A stretch of 64,000 nt of DNA from Streptomyces sp. SID8352 (lineage in GTDB: Bacteria; Actinomycetota; Actinomycetes; Streptomycetales; Streptomycetaceae). Numbering within the stretch: the stretch's first letter is position 1; each line of letters starts with the position of its first letter. The notes under the pieces are model-generated. The model did no database searches and had not been told where the DNA came from. It saw nothing but the letters and a program-made list of their open reading frames with translations. The stretch spans positions 163,395-227,394 of the forward strand of contig NZ_WWGX01000030.1 in assembly GCF_009862265.1 (NCBI RefSeq), written 5' to 3'. This document shows, in pieces, positions 43,547-52,781 of this stretch. A program made the translations under genes and the position numbers.

Positions 43547-45364
43547 CTACTCCACCGTCACCGACTTGGCCAGGTTGCGCGGCTTGTCGATGTCCCGGCC
43601 CAGGGCCAGCGCCGTGTGGTAGGCGAGGAGCTGGAGCGGGATGCCCATGAGGATCGGGTCCAGCTCGTCCTCGTTCTTCGGGACCACGATGGTGTGGTCG
43701 GCCTTCTCCTGCTCCCGGTGCGCCACGGCGAGGATGCGGCCCTCGCGGGCCTTGATCTCCTCCATGGCCGCGCGGTTCTTCTCCAGCAGGTCGTCGTCCG
43801 GCACGATCGCCACCGTCGGCAGGGCGGGCTCGACCAGGGCCAGCGGGCCGTGCTTCAGCTCCGAGGCGGGATAGGCCTCGGCGTGGATGTAGGAGACCTC
43901 CTTGAGCTTCAGGGAGGCCTCGCGGGCGACCGGGTAGCCCCGCACCCGGCCGATGAAGAGCATCGAGCGGGCGTCGGCGTAGAGCGCGGCCAGCTTCCTG
44001 ATCTCGTCCTCGCGCTCCAGCATCTCCGCGATCTGCGCCGGGAGCCGGCGCAGGCCCTCGATGATCCGCCGGCCGTCGCGCACCGACAGGTCGCGGGTGC
44101 GGCCCAGGTGCAGGGCGAGCAGCGCGAAGGCGACCGTCGTGTTGGTGAAGCACTTGGTGGACACCACGCACACCTCGGGCCCGGCGTGCACGTACATGCC
44201 GCCGCCGGCCTCGCGGGCGATCGCCGAGCCGACCACGTTGACCACGCCGAGCACCCGGGCGCCCTTGCGCTTCAGCTCCTGCACGGCGGCCAGGACGTCG
44301 TAGGTCTCGCCGGACTGGGAGACGGCGACGTACAGCGTGTCCGGGTCGACGACCGCGTTGCGGTAGCGGAACTCCGAGGCGGGCTCGGCGTCGGCGGGGA
44401 TGCGGGCCAGCTCCTCGATCATCTGGGCGCCGATCATGCCCGCGTGGTACGAGGTGCCGCAGCCGAGGATCTTCACCCGGCGCACCGCGCGGGCCTCGCG
44501 GGCGTCGAGGTTGAGGCCGCCCAGGCGCACGGTGGAGAAGCGGTCGTCGATCCGTCCGCGCAGCACCCGGTCCACGGCCTCGGCCTGCTCGTGGATCTCC
44601 TTGTGCATGTAGGTGTCGTGGCCGCCCATGTCGTAGGAGGCGGCCTCCCACTCCACGGTGGTCGGCTCGGCTGTGGTGCTGGTGCCCTCGGTGGTGTAGG
44701 TGCGGAAGTCCTCCGCGGTGAGGGTCGCCATCTCGCCGTCGTCCAGGGTGACTATCTGCCGGGTGTGGGCCACCAGCGCGGCGATGTCCGAGGCGACGAA
44801 CATCTCCTTCTCGCCGATGCCGAGGACGACCGGCGAGCCGTTGCGGGCGACGACGATCCGCTCGGGGAATCCGGCGTGCAGCACGGCGATGCCGTAGGTG
44901 CCCTCGATCAGCCGCAGCGTCTCGCGGACCTTGTCCTCCAGCCTCTCCGCCTCGGACCGGGCGATGAGGTGGACGAGGACCTCGGTGTCGGTCTCGGACG
45001 CGAACGCGACGCCCTCCGCCTCCAGCTTGCGGCGCAGTTCGGCGGCGTTGTCGATGATGCCGTTGTGCACCACCGCGACCCGGCCGTCGGCGGACATGTG
45101 CGGGTGGGCGTTGACGTCCGAGGGGGCGCCGTGGGTGGCCCAGCGGGTGTGGGCGATGCCGGTGGTGCCCTTGAAGCGGGCCGGGACCCGGGCCTCCAGG
45201 TCCCGCACCCGCCCCTTGGCCTTGACCATCTTCAGCCCGGCCGCCTTCGGCGAGGTGACGACGATGCCCGCGGAGTCGTAGCCGCGGTACTCCAGCCGCT
45301 GCAGACCCTCCAGGAGCAGGGGCGCGACGTCACGCCTGCCGATGTATCCCACGATTCCGCACAT
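43547..45364 (-). CDS. glmS: Glutamine-fructose-6-phosphate aminotransferase (isomerizing)
   Basis: A 605-residue GlmS that makes glucosamine-6-phosphate for peptidoglycan. Catalytic Cys1 of the glutaminase is in 'MCGIVGYIGRRDVAPLL'; 'HTRWATHG' and 'HNGIIDN' follow. Two SIS domains contain 'GCGTSYHAGMIG' and 'VSQSGETYDVLAAVQELK'; the end reads 'DKPRNLAKSVTVE'. ATG 45364 is fixed by the required N-terminal Cys. Streptomycetes have two glmS genes; its position near adpA matches glmS2 as I recall. Likely an operon with the 85-aa gene 14 nt upstream. No DasR site was found in front. Confidence 0.96.
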   Translation of the reverse strand: MCGIVGYIGRRDVAPLLLEGLQRLEYRGYDSAGIVVTSPKAAGLKMVKAKGRVRDLEARVPARFKGTTGIAHTRWATHGAPSDVNAHPHMSADGRVAVVHNGIIDNAAELRRKLEAEGVAFASETDTEVLVHLIARSEAERLEDKVRETLRLIEGTYGIAVLHAGFPERIVVARNGSPVVLGIGEKEMFVASDIAALVAHTRQIVTLDDGEMATLTAEDFRTYTTEGTSTTAEPTTVEWEAASYDMGGHDTYMHKEIHEQAEAVDRVLRGRIDDRFSTVRLGGLNLDAREARAVRRVKILGCGTSYHAGMIGAQMIEELARIPADAEPASEFRYRNAVVDPDTLYVAVSQSGETYDVLAAVQELKRKGARVLGVVNVVGSAIAREAGGGMYVHAGPEVCVVSTKCFTNTTVAFALLALHLGRTRDLSVRDGRRIIEGLRRLPAQIAEMLEREDEIRKLAALYADARSMLFIGRVRGYPVAREASLKLKEVSYIHAEAYPASELKHGPLALVEPALPTVAIVPDDDLLEKNRAAMEEIKAREGRILAVAHREQEKADHTIVVPKNEDELDPILMGIPLQLLAYHTALALGRDIDKPRNLAKSVTVE

Positions 45365-45378
45365 GTACAGGTATTCCC

Positions 45379-45636
45379 TCAGCCGTAGACGATGCGGCGC
45401 AGTTGACGGAGCGACAGCTCCGGGGGCGCGACCGCGCGGTAGCGCAGTTCCGCCGCGACCCGTTCGAAGATCGTCGCGTTCACCAGGCCCTGCGCCTGCA
45501 GCTCGCGGTGACGGCGACGGACGTACTCCTCGGTCGTCTCGTCGAAGTAGGCGAGCACGTCCTGGACCACCCGCAGTGCCTCGCCCCGGCTCAGGGGGGT
45601 GGACCGCGTCAGGTGATCTACGAGTTCGTCGTGCAC
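45379..45636 (-). CDS. Conserved small protein upstream of glmS, 85 aa
   Basis: A soluble helical protein, 'HDELVDHLTRSTPLSRGEAL' to 'LSLRQLRRIVYG'. The helices 'VVQDVLAYFDETTEEYVRRR' and 'QGLVNATIFERVAAELR' look like a small DNA/RNA- or protein-binding module, but I recognise no motif. GTG start. It ends 14 nt before glmS on the same strand, so it is probably co-transcribed and may influence GlmS expression or activity. Confidence 0.72.
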   Translation of the reverse strand: MHDELVDHLTRSTPLSRGEALRVVQDVLAYFDETTEEYVRRRHRELQAQGLVNATIFERVAAELRYRAVAPPELSLRQLRRIVYG

Positions 45637-46127
45637 CCGCTAGATCCTGGAGTAATGAAAGGTTCTTTCGCAAGAATCCTGCCCGATTTCGGGCAGGGGG
45701 TGGGGGTCCGGGTCGCGCCGGGGCCTCCGCGGAGGTCCTCCTCGGATCTCCGGCGCCCGCCGGGACCCGTGGGATCACCCCCGGATCTCCGGGAATCCTC
45801 CGTGTCCTCCCGGACCAGGGCCCCGGAACCCGGGTCCTGAGCCCCGCCCCGGACCCCCTGAGCTTCCTCGGGGCCCCGACCCCCGCCCCGGGCCCCCGGT
45901 CCCCGTCGGGACCCCTGAGCCCCGCCCCAGACCCCCGGGCCCCGTCGGGACCCCCGAGCCCCGCCCCGGGAAAACTTTGGAAGGGGGCACACCTCGGTGT
46001 GCCCCCTTCCCGGTGCCCGGACCCGTCGTCCGGGGCGGACGGCCCCGGCGCGGGCCCGGCACCGCTCCCCGACCGGGACCGGGACGGAACCACTCGCGCG
46101 ACGCGCCCGGGGCGGCGCGTCACGCCC
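45637..46127. repeat. Intergenic GC repeats between glmS operon and transketolase
   Basis: About 490 bp. Nearest the 85-aa gene is a promoter-like AT-richer stretch ('TAATGAAAGGTTCTTTCGCA'). Then come degenerate CCCGGACC units, ending in two 31-bp copies of a CCCCGTCGGGACCCC-x-GAG unit with 39-bp period (from 45901 and 45940). No gene. Confidence 0.6.
45979..46010. terminator. Hairpin terminator downstream of transketolase
   Basis: GGAAGGGGGCACAC pairs with GTGTGCCCCCTTCC (45979-46010) around a short CTCG loop. An A-rich run (AAAACTTT) on the plus strand to its left supplies U residues in the minus-strand transcript, so it ends the polyol operon. Confidence 0.88.
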
Positions 46128-48236
46128 TCACAGGAGTGCGCGCGCGGCGTCCGCCACGGCCTCCGCGGTGATCCCGAAGTGCGCGAACAACTCGTCGGCC
46201 GAGGCGCTGGCCCCGAACTCCTCCACGCAGACGGCGCGTCCGTCCAGTCCCAGCAGGTCGTGCCAGCCCTGGCTGACCCCCGCCTCGACCACGACCCGCC
46301 GCCGCACCGAGGGCGGGAGGACCGCGTCGCGGTAGGCGGCGGGCTGCCCGGCGAACCACTCCCGGCACGGCATGGAGACCACGCGGGCCCGGATGCCGTC
46401 CGCCGTCAGCGCGCGGGCCGCCTCGACGGCGACCGCCACCTCGGACCCGGTGGCGATGACGACGACATCGGGATCGCCGTCCCCCCGTCCCGGGGTCTCG
46501 TAGCGCACATAGCCGCCGCGCACCGCGCCCTCCGTCGGCCGCAGTCCGTCCCCGGCGTCCGGCAGGACCGGCAGGTCCTGCCGGCTGAGGCTGAAGCCCA
46601 CCGGGCGACGCCGCTCCCCGAGCACCTTCCACAGGGTGACGGCGGTCTCGTTGGCGTCCGCGGGACGCACCACGTCCAGCCCCGGCACAGCCCGCAGCGA
46701 GGCGAGGTGCTCCACCGGCTGGTGGGTGGGTCCGTCCTCGCCGAGACCGATCGAGTCGTGCGTCCACACATAGAGGGCCGGCAGCCCCATCAGCGCCGCC
46801 AGCCGGACGGCGGGCCGCATGTAGTCGCTGAAGACGAGGAAGGTCCCGCCGTAGGGGCGGCTGACGCCGGAGAGGGCGATGCCGTTCATCGCCGCGGCCA
46901 TGAAGTGCTCCCGGATGCCCCAGTGGACCGTCCTGCCCGCCGGATCGGCGCCGGGCAGCGGGCTGGAGGCGGGGAGGAACGAGGACGCCGCGTCGACGGT
47001 GGTGTGGTTGGAGTCGCCGAGGTCCGCGGAGCCGCCCCACAGCTCCGGCAGCCGGTCCGCGGCCTCGCGCAGCGCCCGGCCGAACGCCTTCCGGGTGGCG
47101 ACGGGGGTGCCCGGGGCGAACACCGGGCGCGCGTCCTCGAAGCCGGCGGGGAGGCGCCCGCTCCTGATGCGGGTCAGCAGGGCGTCCCGGTCGGGATGGG
47201 CCCGCGCCCAGCGGCCGTAGGCCTGCTCCCACTCCTCCCGCGCCCTTCGGCCCCGCTCCCGTGCCGACCGGGAGGTCCACTCGAACACCTCCGCCGGCAC
47301 GGCGAAGACGGCCTCGGGATCGGTTCCCAGGAGCGACTTCGCCTCGTGGACCGCCCGCGCGCCGAGGGCGGAGCCGTGGGAGGCCGCGGTGTCCTTCGCG
47401 CCGGGCACGGGCCAGGCGATGGTGCTGCGCATCACGATGATCGACGGCCGGGAGGTCTCCGCCGTGGCCGCTTCCAGCGCCTCCGACAGCCCGGGGACAT
47501 CGATGTCACCGTCCGCCGCCAGGGCCACGCTCTGGACGTGCCAGCCCTGGGCGGCGTAGCGGGCGGACACGTCCTCGCTGGTCGCGAGTTCGGTGCTGCC
47601 CTCGATCGATATGCGGTTGTCGTCGTGGACCACCACGAGGTTGCCGAGCCCCTGGTGGCCCGCGAAGGCGGCGGCCTCGGCGCTGACGCCCTCCTGGATG
47701 TCGCCGTCGGAGCAGAGCACGAAGACGCGGTGGTCGAAGGGGCTGGCGCCCTCCGGGGCGTCGGGGTCGAACAGGCCGCGCTCCCGCCGGGCGGCCATGG
47801 CCATGCCCACGGCGGTGGCGATGCCCTGCCCGAGCGGCCCGGTCGTGGTCTCCACGCCGGGTGTGTGCCCCCACTCCGGGTGGGCCGGGGTGAGGCTGCC
47901 CTTCTTCCGGTAGCGGCGGAGGTCGTCGAGGGTGAGGGGGTAGCCGGCCAGGTGGAGCTGTATGTACAGGGTGAGGCTGGAGTGGCCGCAGGAGAGCACG
48001 AAGCGGTCCCGGCCCGGCCATTCGGGGTCGGCCGGGTCGTGCCGGAGGAAGCGGTGGAAGACGAGATGGGCGGCGGGGGCCAGGCTGACCGCCGTTCCCG
48101 GATGGCCGTGGCCCGCCTCCTCGACGGCGTCCATGGCGAGGACCCGGGCGGTGACGACGGCCCGCCGGTCCTCGTCGGTCCAGCGGAAGGGGGCGGGGGC
48201 GGCCGCGGACCGCTCCCCGGCCGGGTTCTCTACCAC
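46128..48236 (-). CDS. tkt: Transketolase
   Basis: A 702-residue thiamine-diphosphate enzyme. 'EAGHGHPGTAVSLAP' (40-54) holds the phosphate-binding His; 'CSDGDIQEG' (175-183) is the TPP/Mg motif; 'VHWGIREHFMAAAMNG' has the catalytic Glu; 'HDSIGLGEDGPTHQPVEH' is the pyrimidine-domain signature. GTG 48236 overlaps the SDR stop by 7 nt. Being last in a carbohydrate operon rather than next to transaldolase/zwf, it looks like a dedicated second transketolase feeding pentose or ketose phosphates from this pathway into central metabolism. Confidence 0.92.
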   Translation of the reverse strand: MVENPAGERSAAAPAPFRWTDEDRRAVVTARVLAMDAVEEAGHGHPGTAVSLAPAAHLVFHRFLRHDPADPEWPGRDRFVLSCGHSSLTLYIQLHLAGYPLTLDDLRRYRKKGSLTPAHPEWGHTPGVETTTGPLGQGIATAVGMAMAARRERGLFDPDAPEGASPFDHRVFVLCSDGDIQEGVSAEAAAFAGHQGLGNLVVVHDDNRISIEGSTELATSEDVSARYAAQGWHVQSVALAADGDIDVPGLSEALEAATAETSRPSIIVMRSTIAWPVPGAKDTAASHGSALGARAVHEAKSLLGTDPEAVFAVPAEVFEWTSRSARERGRRAREEWEQAYGRWARAHPDRDALLTRIRSGRLPAGFEDARPVFAPGTPVATRKAFGRALREAADRLPELWGGSADLGDSNHTTVDAASSFLPASSPLPGADPAGRTVHWGIREHFMAAAMNGIALSGVSRPYGGTFLVFSDYMRPAVRLAALMGLPALYVWTHDSIGLGEDGPTHQPVEHLASLRAVPGLDVVRPADANETAVTLWKVLGERRRPVGFSLSRQDLPVLPDAGDGLRPTEGAVRGGYVRYETPGRGDGDPDVVVIATGSEVAVAVEAARALTADGIRARVVSMPCREWFAGQPAAYRDAVLPPSVRRRVVVEAGVSQGWHDLLGLDGRAVCVEEFGASASADELFAHFGITAEAVADAARALL

Positions 48237-48997
48237 AGCGTGTATCCGCCGTCCACGACGAGGACCTCGCCCGTGACGAAGGAGGAGGCGGGGCTGGCCA
48301 GGTACAGGGCCGCCGGGGCGATCTCGGAGGCCTGCGCGTACCTCCGCATGGGCACCTCGTCGATCCAGTAGTGCCGGTACTCGGGGCGGTCGATGTCGGA
48401 GATCTCGGTCTTGGTGTATCCCGGCGCGATCGCGTTCACCCGCACCGAGTGCGGCGCCCACTCGGCGGCGAGGGACTTGGTCATGTGGTGCACACCGGCC
48501 TTGGAGACCGCGTAGGGCGCGTGCCACTGGGGCCGGTTGATGATCATCCCGGACATGGAGCCGACGTTGACGATCGCCCCCGCGCCGCGCTCGACCATGG
48601 CGGCGCCGAAGACCTGGCTCGCCTTCCACACGGCGTCCAGGTTGGTGGCGAGCACCCGGTCCCAGTCCTCGTCGCTGAGGGACAGGGACTCGCCGTGGAT
48701 GCCGATGCCGGCGTTGTTGACGAGGATGTCGACCGGGCCGAGCCGCTCGGTGACCCCGTCGCGCAGGGCGGTCAGGTCGGCCCGGCTGGTGACGTCGGCC
48801 CTCATCGCCATGGCGTCGGCACCGGCGGCGACGAGTTCGGCGACGGCGCGCTCGTTGCGCTCCTCGTCCCGGCCCGCGATCGCCACGGCCGCGCCCGCCT
48901 CGGCGAACGCCGTGGCGATCGCCCGGCCGATGCCCCGGTTCCCTCCCGTCACGACGGCGACCTTGCCGTCCAGGCGGAATCTGTCCAGTACGTTCAT
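48230..48997 (-). CDS. SDR-family dehydrogenase (probable polyol dehydrogenase)
   Basis: A 255-residue classical short-chain dehydrogenase. Cofactor loop 'TGGNRGIG' (17-24), 'NNAGIG', catalytic Ser in 'VGSMSG', Tyr and Lys in 'PYAVSKAG'; the C-terminal 'VDGGYTLW' resembles D-arabinitol, sorbitol and threitol dehydrogenases. It probably oxidises a sugar alcohol to a ketose (or the reverse). The ATG overlaps the kinase stop as ATGA. Confidence 0.85.
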   Translation of the reverse strand: MNVLDRFRLDGKVAVVTGGNRGIGRAIATAFAEAGAAVAIAGRDEERNERAVAELVAAGADAMAMRADVTSRADLTALRDGVTERLGPVDILVNNAGIGIHGESLSLSDEDWDRVLATNLDAVWKASQVFGAAMVERGAGAIVNVGSMSGMIINRPQWHAPYAVSKAGVHHMTKSLAAEWAPHSVRVNAIAPGYTKTEISDIDRPEYRHYWIDEVPMRRYAQASEIAPAALYLASPASSFVTGEVLVVDGGYTLW

Positions 48998-49701
48998 GCG
49001 GTGCGCTCCTCGGTGGGGTGGTCCGGGCCGTCCGCGGCGACGACGCGCAGGACGCGGTCGGCGCGGTGCCCGGTGCGGCCGATCAGCTCGGCGTTGGTCT
49101 GGTCGGAACCGTGTGAGCGATCGTGCGCCTCCTCGGCGGAGCGCCCGTACGCCATGTGCCGGGAGACGAGACGCCGCAGGCGGGTCTCCTCCCCGGGCTC
49201 CAGGAACCAGCACGCGTCGAGCAGTCCGCGCACCTGGCCCCACGGCCCCTCCTCGACCAGGAGGTAGTTGCCCTCGGTGATGACGAGGGGGACCTCCCGG
49301 GGGACCGGCACGGCGCAGGCGATGGACTCCTCCAGGCTCCGGTCGAACAGGGAGGCGTAGACGACGTCCTCGTCCCCGGCCCGGAGCCGGCGCAGGAGGC
49401 TGACGTACCCGGCGGCGTCGAAGGTGTCGACCGCGCCCTTGCGGGGCCGTCTGCCCAGCCGGTCCAGCTCGGCGTTGGACAGGTGGAAGCCGTCCAGGCC
49501 GACGAGGGCCGCCCGGTCGCCCAGTGCGGACGCCAGGACCTGGCCCAGGGTGGACTTGCCGGAGCCCGGCGCGCCGACGATGCCCAGGAGGGTGCGCCGC
49601 CCGGGGACGATCAGCGAGCGCGCCGCGGCGACGAGGGCCTCGGTGCCGACCTCCTCCACCTCGGGCGGGGCACTGCCGCCGGTACCGCTGTCGCGGCTCA
49701 T
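48994..49701 (-). CDS. P-loop sugar/nucleoside kinase (FrcK-like)
   Basis: A 235-residue kinase of the uridine kinase/phosphoribulokinase superfamily. P-loop 'GAPGSGKST' (43-51), 'LVGLDGFHLS' (Walker B-like Asp), 'KGAVDTFDAAGYVSLLRRL' and 'VITEGNYLL' match the fructose-transport kinase FrcK, which accompanies FrcBCA importers in rhizobia. It likely phosphorylates the imported sugar or the ketose made by the SDR enzyme. Overlaps the ATPase stop as ATGA. Confidence 0.8.
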   Translation of the reverse strand: MSRDSGTGGSAPPEVEEVGTEALVAAARSLIVPGRRTLLGIVGAPGSGKSTLGQVLASALGDRAALVGLDGFHLSNAELDRLGRRPRKGAVDTFDAAGYVSLLRRLRAGDEDVVYASLFDRSLEESIACAVPVPREVPLVITEGNYLLVEEGPWGQVRGLLDACWFLEPGEETRLRRLVSRHMAYGRSAEEAHDRSHGSDQTNAELIGRTGHRADRVLRVVAADGPDHPTEERTA

Positions 49702-50552
49702 CGCCGCTCTCCCTTCTGCTTCGCCGAGGTCCCCGTCGGACCGTCGGCCGGACGGGTGTGCGCGCCGCCGGTGTGGACGGGGTCGGGTTGTTTGGCCCCG
49801 GTCATGATCGCGACGGCCTCCTCCATGGAGATGTTCTGCGGCTCGACGAGCGCGATGCGGCGCCCCAGCCGGTGGATGTGGATGCGGTCGGAGACCTGGA
49901 ACACGTTGGGCATGTTGTGGCTGATGAGCACGACCGGCAGGCCGCGGTCCCGCACGCGCAGGATGAGGTCCAGGACCTGGTTGGTCTCCCTCACCCCCAG
50001 GGCCGCCGTCGGCTCGTCCATCACCACCACCCGTCTCGCCCACGCGGCGACCCGGGCGACCGCGACGGCCTGGCGCTGCCCCCCGGACAGGGTCTCCACC
50101 TTCTGGGTGATGGACTGCACCCGGATGCCCAGGTCCGCCATCTGCCGGGCGGACTCGTGCCGCATCCCGCGCCGGTCGAGCTGCCGGAACACGGTGCCCA
50201 GCACCCCCTTGCGGCGCTGCTCCCGGCCCAGGTAGAGGTTCTGCGCGATGTCGAGGGCCGGGGCGACGCCCAGTTCCTGGTAGACGGTCTCGATGCCGGC
50301 CCGCCGCGCGTCCAGCGGGCTGCGGAACTGCACGGGCTCCCCGTCGAGCCGCAGGGTGCCCGAGTCGGGAACGACCGCGCCGGTCAGCGACTTGATGAGG
50401 GTGGACTTGCCCGCCCCGTTGTCGCCGATCACCGAGAGGATCTCGCCGGGACGCAGGTCGAAGTCGCAGTCGTCCATCGCGACGACGTGCCCGTAGTGCT
50501 TGGTCAGCCCGCGTGCCTCCAGCACGTTGGCCGTGGGGTCGGTGGCCTTCAC
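49698..50552 (-). CDS. Sugar ABC transporter ATPase (single-domain, FrcA-like)
   Basis: A 284-residue ATPase with one nucleotide-binding domain: Walker A 'GDNGAGKST', Q-loop 'VYQELGVAPALDIAQNL', signature 'LSGGQRQA', Walker B 'VVMDEPTAAL' and 'ISHNM'. Ribose-type importers usually have a double ATPase; the single-domain form resembles FrcA. GTG 50552 overlaps the permease stop as GTGA. Confidence 0.87.
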   Translation of the reverse strand: MKATDPTANVLEARGLTKHYGHVVAMDDCDFDLRPGEILSVIGDNGAGKSTLIKSLTGAVVPDSGTLRLDGEPVQFRSPLDARRAGIETVYQELGVAPALDIAQNLYLGREQRRKGVLGTVFRQLDRRGMRHESARQMADLGIRVQSITQKVETLSGGQRQAVAVARVAAWARRVVVMDEPTAALGVRETNQVLDLILRVRDRGLPVVLISHNMPNVFQVSDRIHIHRLGRRIALVEPQNISMEEAVAIMTGAKQPDPVHTGGAHTRPADGPTGTSAKQKGERR

Positions 50553-51556
50553 CGCACCTGCCTCCTTCGCACCAGGCGGTCCACACCCACCGCGACGATC
50601 ACCAGGACGCCGGTCGCGACCTGCTGGTAGAGCGAGTCGATGCCCGCCTGGGTGAGGCCGTTCTGCAGCACCGTCACGATCAGCGCGCCGATGAGCGTCC
50701 CCACGACGCCGCCCCGGCCCCCGAAGAGACTGGTGCCGCCGATGACGACCGCGGTGATGCTGTCGAGGTTGCCGTTCACGTACCCGCTGGGATCGGCGGT
50801 CGGTGTGCGGCCCAGTGCCTGCCACGCCGCGAGGGCGTAGACCAGCCCGGCGACCACGTACACGCTCAGCAGGACCCGCCGGACCTTGATCCCGGCCAGC
50901 TCGGCCGACCTCGGGTTGTCGCCGACGGCGTAGACCCGTACCCCCCAGGAGGTCTGGGTGAGGGCGTATCCCAGCAGCGCGGTGAGCCCGATCCAGAGCA
51001 TCACCCCGTAGGTGATGGTGACCCCGCCGATCACCGGTCCGTCGTTCAGCGCGGTGAGGAAGCCGGAGGTGATGGGGTAGCTCTGGGAGTTGGTGTAGAG
51101 GCGCGCCGCGGCCATGACCACCGACATGACGCCGAGCGTCACGATGAACGGCGGCAGCTTCAGCCAGGACACCAGCGCGCCGTTGACGGCGCCGAGGGCC
51201 AGGCAGACCAGCACACCGAGCATGGCCGCGAGAACCGGGTCGTGGCCGACGGCCATCTTCCCGATGACCACGGAGCCCAGCACCATGATGGCGCCGTTGG
51301 CGAGGTCGATCCCCGAGGTCAGGATGATCAGGGTCTGGCCGAGCGCCAGGGTGCCGACCACGACGGACTGCTGGGCGATCAGCGCCAGGTTGTCGGGGTT
51401 GAAGAAGGTGGTGGTGGTGAGGCTGAAGACGACGACCGCGACCACGAGGGCCAGCAGCGGCCCGAAGATCTGGTGGGCGACCAGGCCGCGCAGGTCCCGC
51501 CGCGGGTGGAGGGGTGCCTCCAGCGCGGCGACGTCGGGTGCGGACGGGCCCGTCAC
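50549..51556 (-). CDS. Ribose/fructose-type ABC transporter permease
   Basis: A 335-residue RbsC-family permease with eight or more hydrophobic segments; 'LTSGIDLANGAIMVLGSVV' and 'GNLDSITAVVIGGTSLFGGR' are family signatures. GTG 51556 overlaps the binding-protein stop as GTGA. It probably forms a homodimer. Substrate discussed under the binding protein. Confidence 0.88.
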   Translation of the reverse strand: MTGPSAPDVAALEAPLHPRRDLRGLVAHQIFGPLLALVVAVVVFSLTTTTFFNPDNLALIAQQSVVVGTLALGQTLIILTSGIDLANGAIMVLGSVVIGKMAVGHDPVLAAMLGVLVCLALGAVNGALVSWLKLPPFIVTLGVMSVVMAAARLYTNSQSYPITSGFLTALNDGPVIGGVTITYGVMLWIGLTALLGYALTQTSWGVRVYAVGDNPRSAELAGIKVRRVLLSVYVVAGLVYALAAWQALGRTPTADPSGYVNGNLDSITAVVIGGTSLFGGRGGVVGTLIGALIVTVLQNGLTQAGIDSLYQQVATGVLVIVAVGVDRLVRRRQVR

Positions 51557-52566
51557 TTCGGTCCCCAGCAGTGCTCGAGACCCCATTCCGAGGTCTCGGA
51601 GGGGAGACCCTCCACCGGGCGGTCGGTGATGAGCGCGGTCCCGGAGTCGATGACGCCGCCCTTCGGCTTCGTCCCGTCCTCCAGGAAGGCGGCGACGGCC
51701 TCGACCGCCTTCTCGCCCATGCGGTCGGGGAACTGCATGGCCGTGGCGCCGATCACGCCCTTCTTGACGTCCTGCACACCGCTGCACGCGCCGTCGACCG
51801 AGACCAGCACGGTCTTGCCGCTCAGGCCCTTGTTCCTGATGGCGGTGTGGGCGCCGCGGGCGGCCGGCTCGTTGATCGTGTACACCACGTTGATGTCCGG
51901 GTGCGCCGACAGCAGGTTCTCCATCTCCTGCTGACCGGTGTCCTCGGTCCCCTTGGTCAGGGCGCTCCCGGCCAGGGCGGACTTGGAGATGCCGTAGCCG
52001 GCCAGGAAGCCCTCGTGCCGGTCCGCCGCCGGGGCGTCCGAGAGGTCGAAGTCGAGCATCGCGACGCGCGGCTTCGCCGGCGAGGAGGCCTTGGCCCACT
52101 GGCCGATGAGCCTTCCGGCGGCGACGTTGTCGGTGGCGAAGGTGGCGTCCGCGACGCTCTCGGGGCTGAGCGGCGCGTTGACCGCGAGGACCAGGATGCC
52201 CTGGTCCTTGGCCCGCTGGAGGACCCCGTTGAGGGCGGTGGCGCTGGCCGGGGTGACGACGATCGCCTTCACCTTGTTGGCGATCATGTTCTCGATGGCC
52301 GTGACCTGCGTCGCGGAGTCGCCCGGCGTCTTGGCCTCGGCCTTCATGACCTTCCAGCCCTTGGCCTTGGCGGCGTCCTCGGTCGCCTTCTCCAGCGTGC
52401 CGAAGAACGGGTTGCTGAGGTTCAGGGCGACCACGCCGATGGTGGGCTTCCCGTCGGAGCCGGCCCCGCCGTTCCCGCCGCAGGCGACGGCGGCGAAGGC
52501 GACGGCGAGGGTGAGGGCCGAAACCCTGAGCCCGGTGGGGCGAGGAGCACATCTGACGTTCTTCAT
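51553..52566 (-). CDS. Sugar/polyol-binding lipoprotein (FrcB/RbsB-like)
   Basis: A 337-residue periplasmic-binding-protein-type lipoprotein. Lipobox ending at Cys29 ('AAVACGG'). Ribose-binding fold: 'VVALNLSNPFFGTLEKATED', 'AIVVTPASATALNGVLQRAK', 'INEPAARGAH', 'SVDGACSGVQDVKKG'. First gene of a six-gene operon linked by short overlaps. The kinase, SDR enzyme and transketolase suggest a ketose or sugar alcohol such as fructose, mannitol or arabitol; the actual ligand cannot be read from sequence. ATG 52566 has GAGGA upstream. Confidence 0.87.
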   Translation of the reverse strand: MKNVRCAPRPTGLRVSALTLAVAFAAVACGGNGGAGSDGKPTIGVVALNLSNPFFGTLEKATEDAAKAKGWKVMKAEAKTPGDSATQVTAIENMIANKVKAIVVTPASATALNGVLQRAKDQGILVLAVNAPLSPESVADATFATDNVAAGRLIGQWAKASSPAKPRVAMLDFDLSDAPAADRHEGFLAGYGISKSALAGSALTKGTEDTGQQEMENLLSAHPDINVVYTINEPAARGAHTAIRNKGLSGKTVLVSVDGACSGVQDVKKGVIGATAMQFPDRMGEKAVEAVAAFLEDGTKPKGGVIDSGTALITDRPVEGLPSETSEWGLEHCWGPK

Positions 52567-52685
52567 TGACCCGGTCCTCATTGGTTGGCGCCGCCCGTCG
52601 TGCCCCATGGGCTCCCGATGTCCTGAGATCGGTCGGTACGACGGGATGTTGCGTTGATGCTGCGCATGATTAGGTTTTCTGTCAA

Positions 52686-52706
52686 GCATAAGTCTGGGAT
52701 TTATGC
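52686..52706. promoter_or_regulatory. Inverted repeat in the divergent sugar-operon promoter
   Basis: GCATAA (52686-52691) and TTATGC (52701-52706) form an interrupted palindrome with 9-bp spacer in the AT-richer 215-bp gap between the binding-protein gene and the ROK regulator. CATAAT just to the right is a plausible -10 for the ROK gene. Candidate operator for the ROK protein. Confidence 0.5.
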
Positions 52707-52781
52707 GTGCTGGCTGACATAATGAAGCTCGTTGGCTGTGCTGATCACTGATGGACCGACCACCGAGGGAACGGGAGCACG

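Noticed and set aside
43547..45700. glmS ribozyme or DasR site in front of glmS
   Set aside because: No ribozyme-like fold or TGGTCT-type palindrome was found between the 85-aa gene and its upstream promoter region.
45640..46340. Open frames in the glmS-transketolase gap
   Set aside because: They are built from repeated CCCGG units and end in the transketolase gene in the wrong frame; no start signals.
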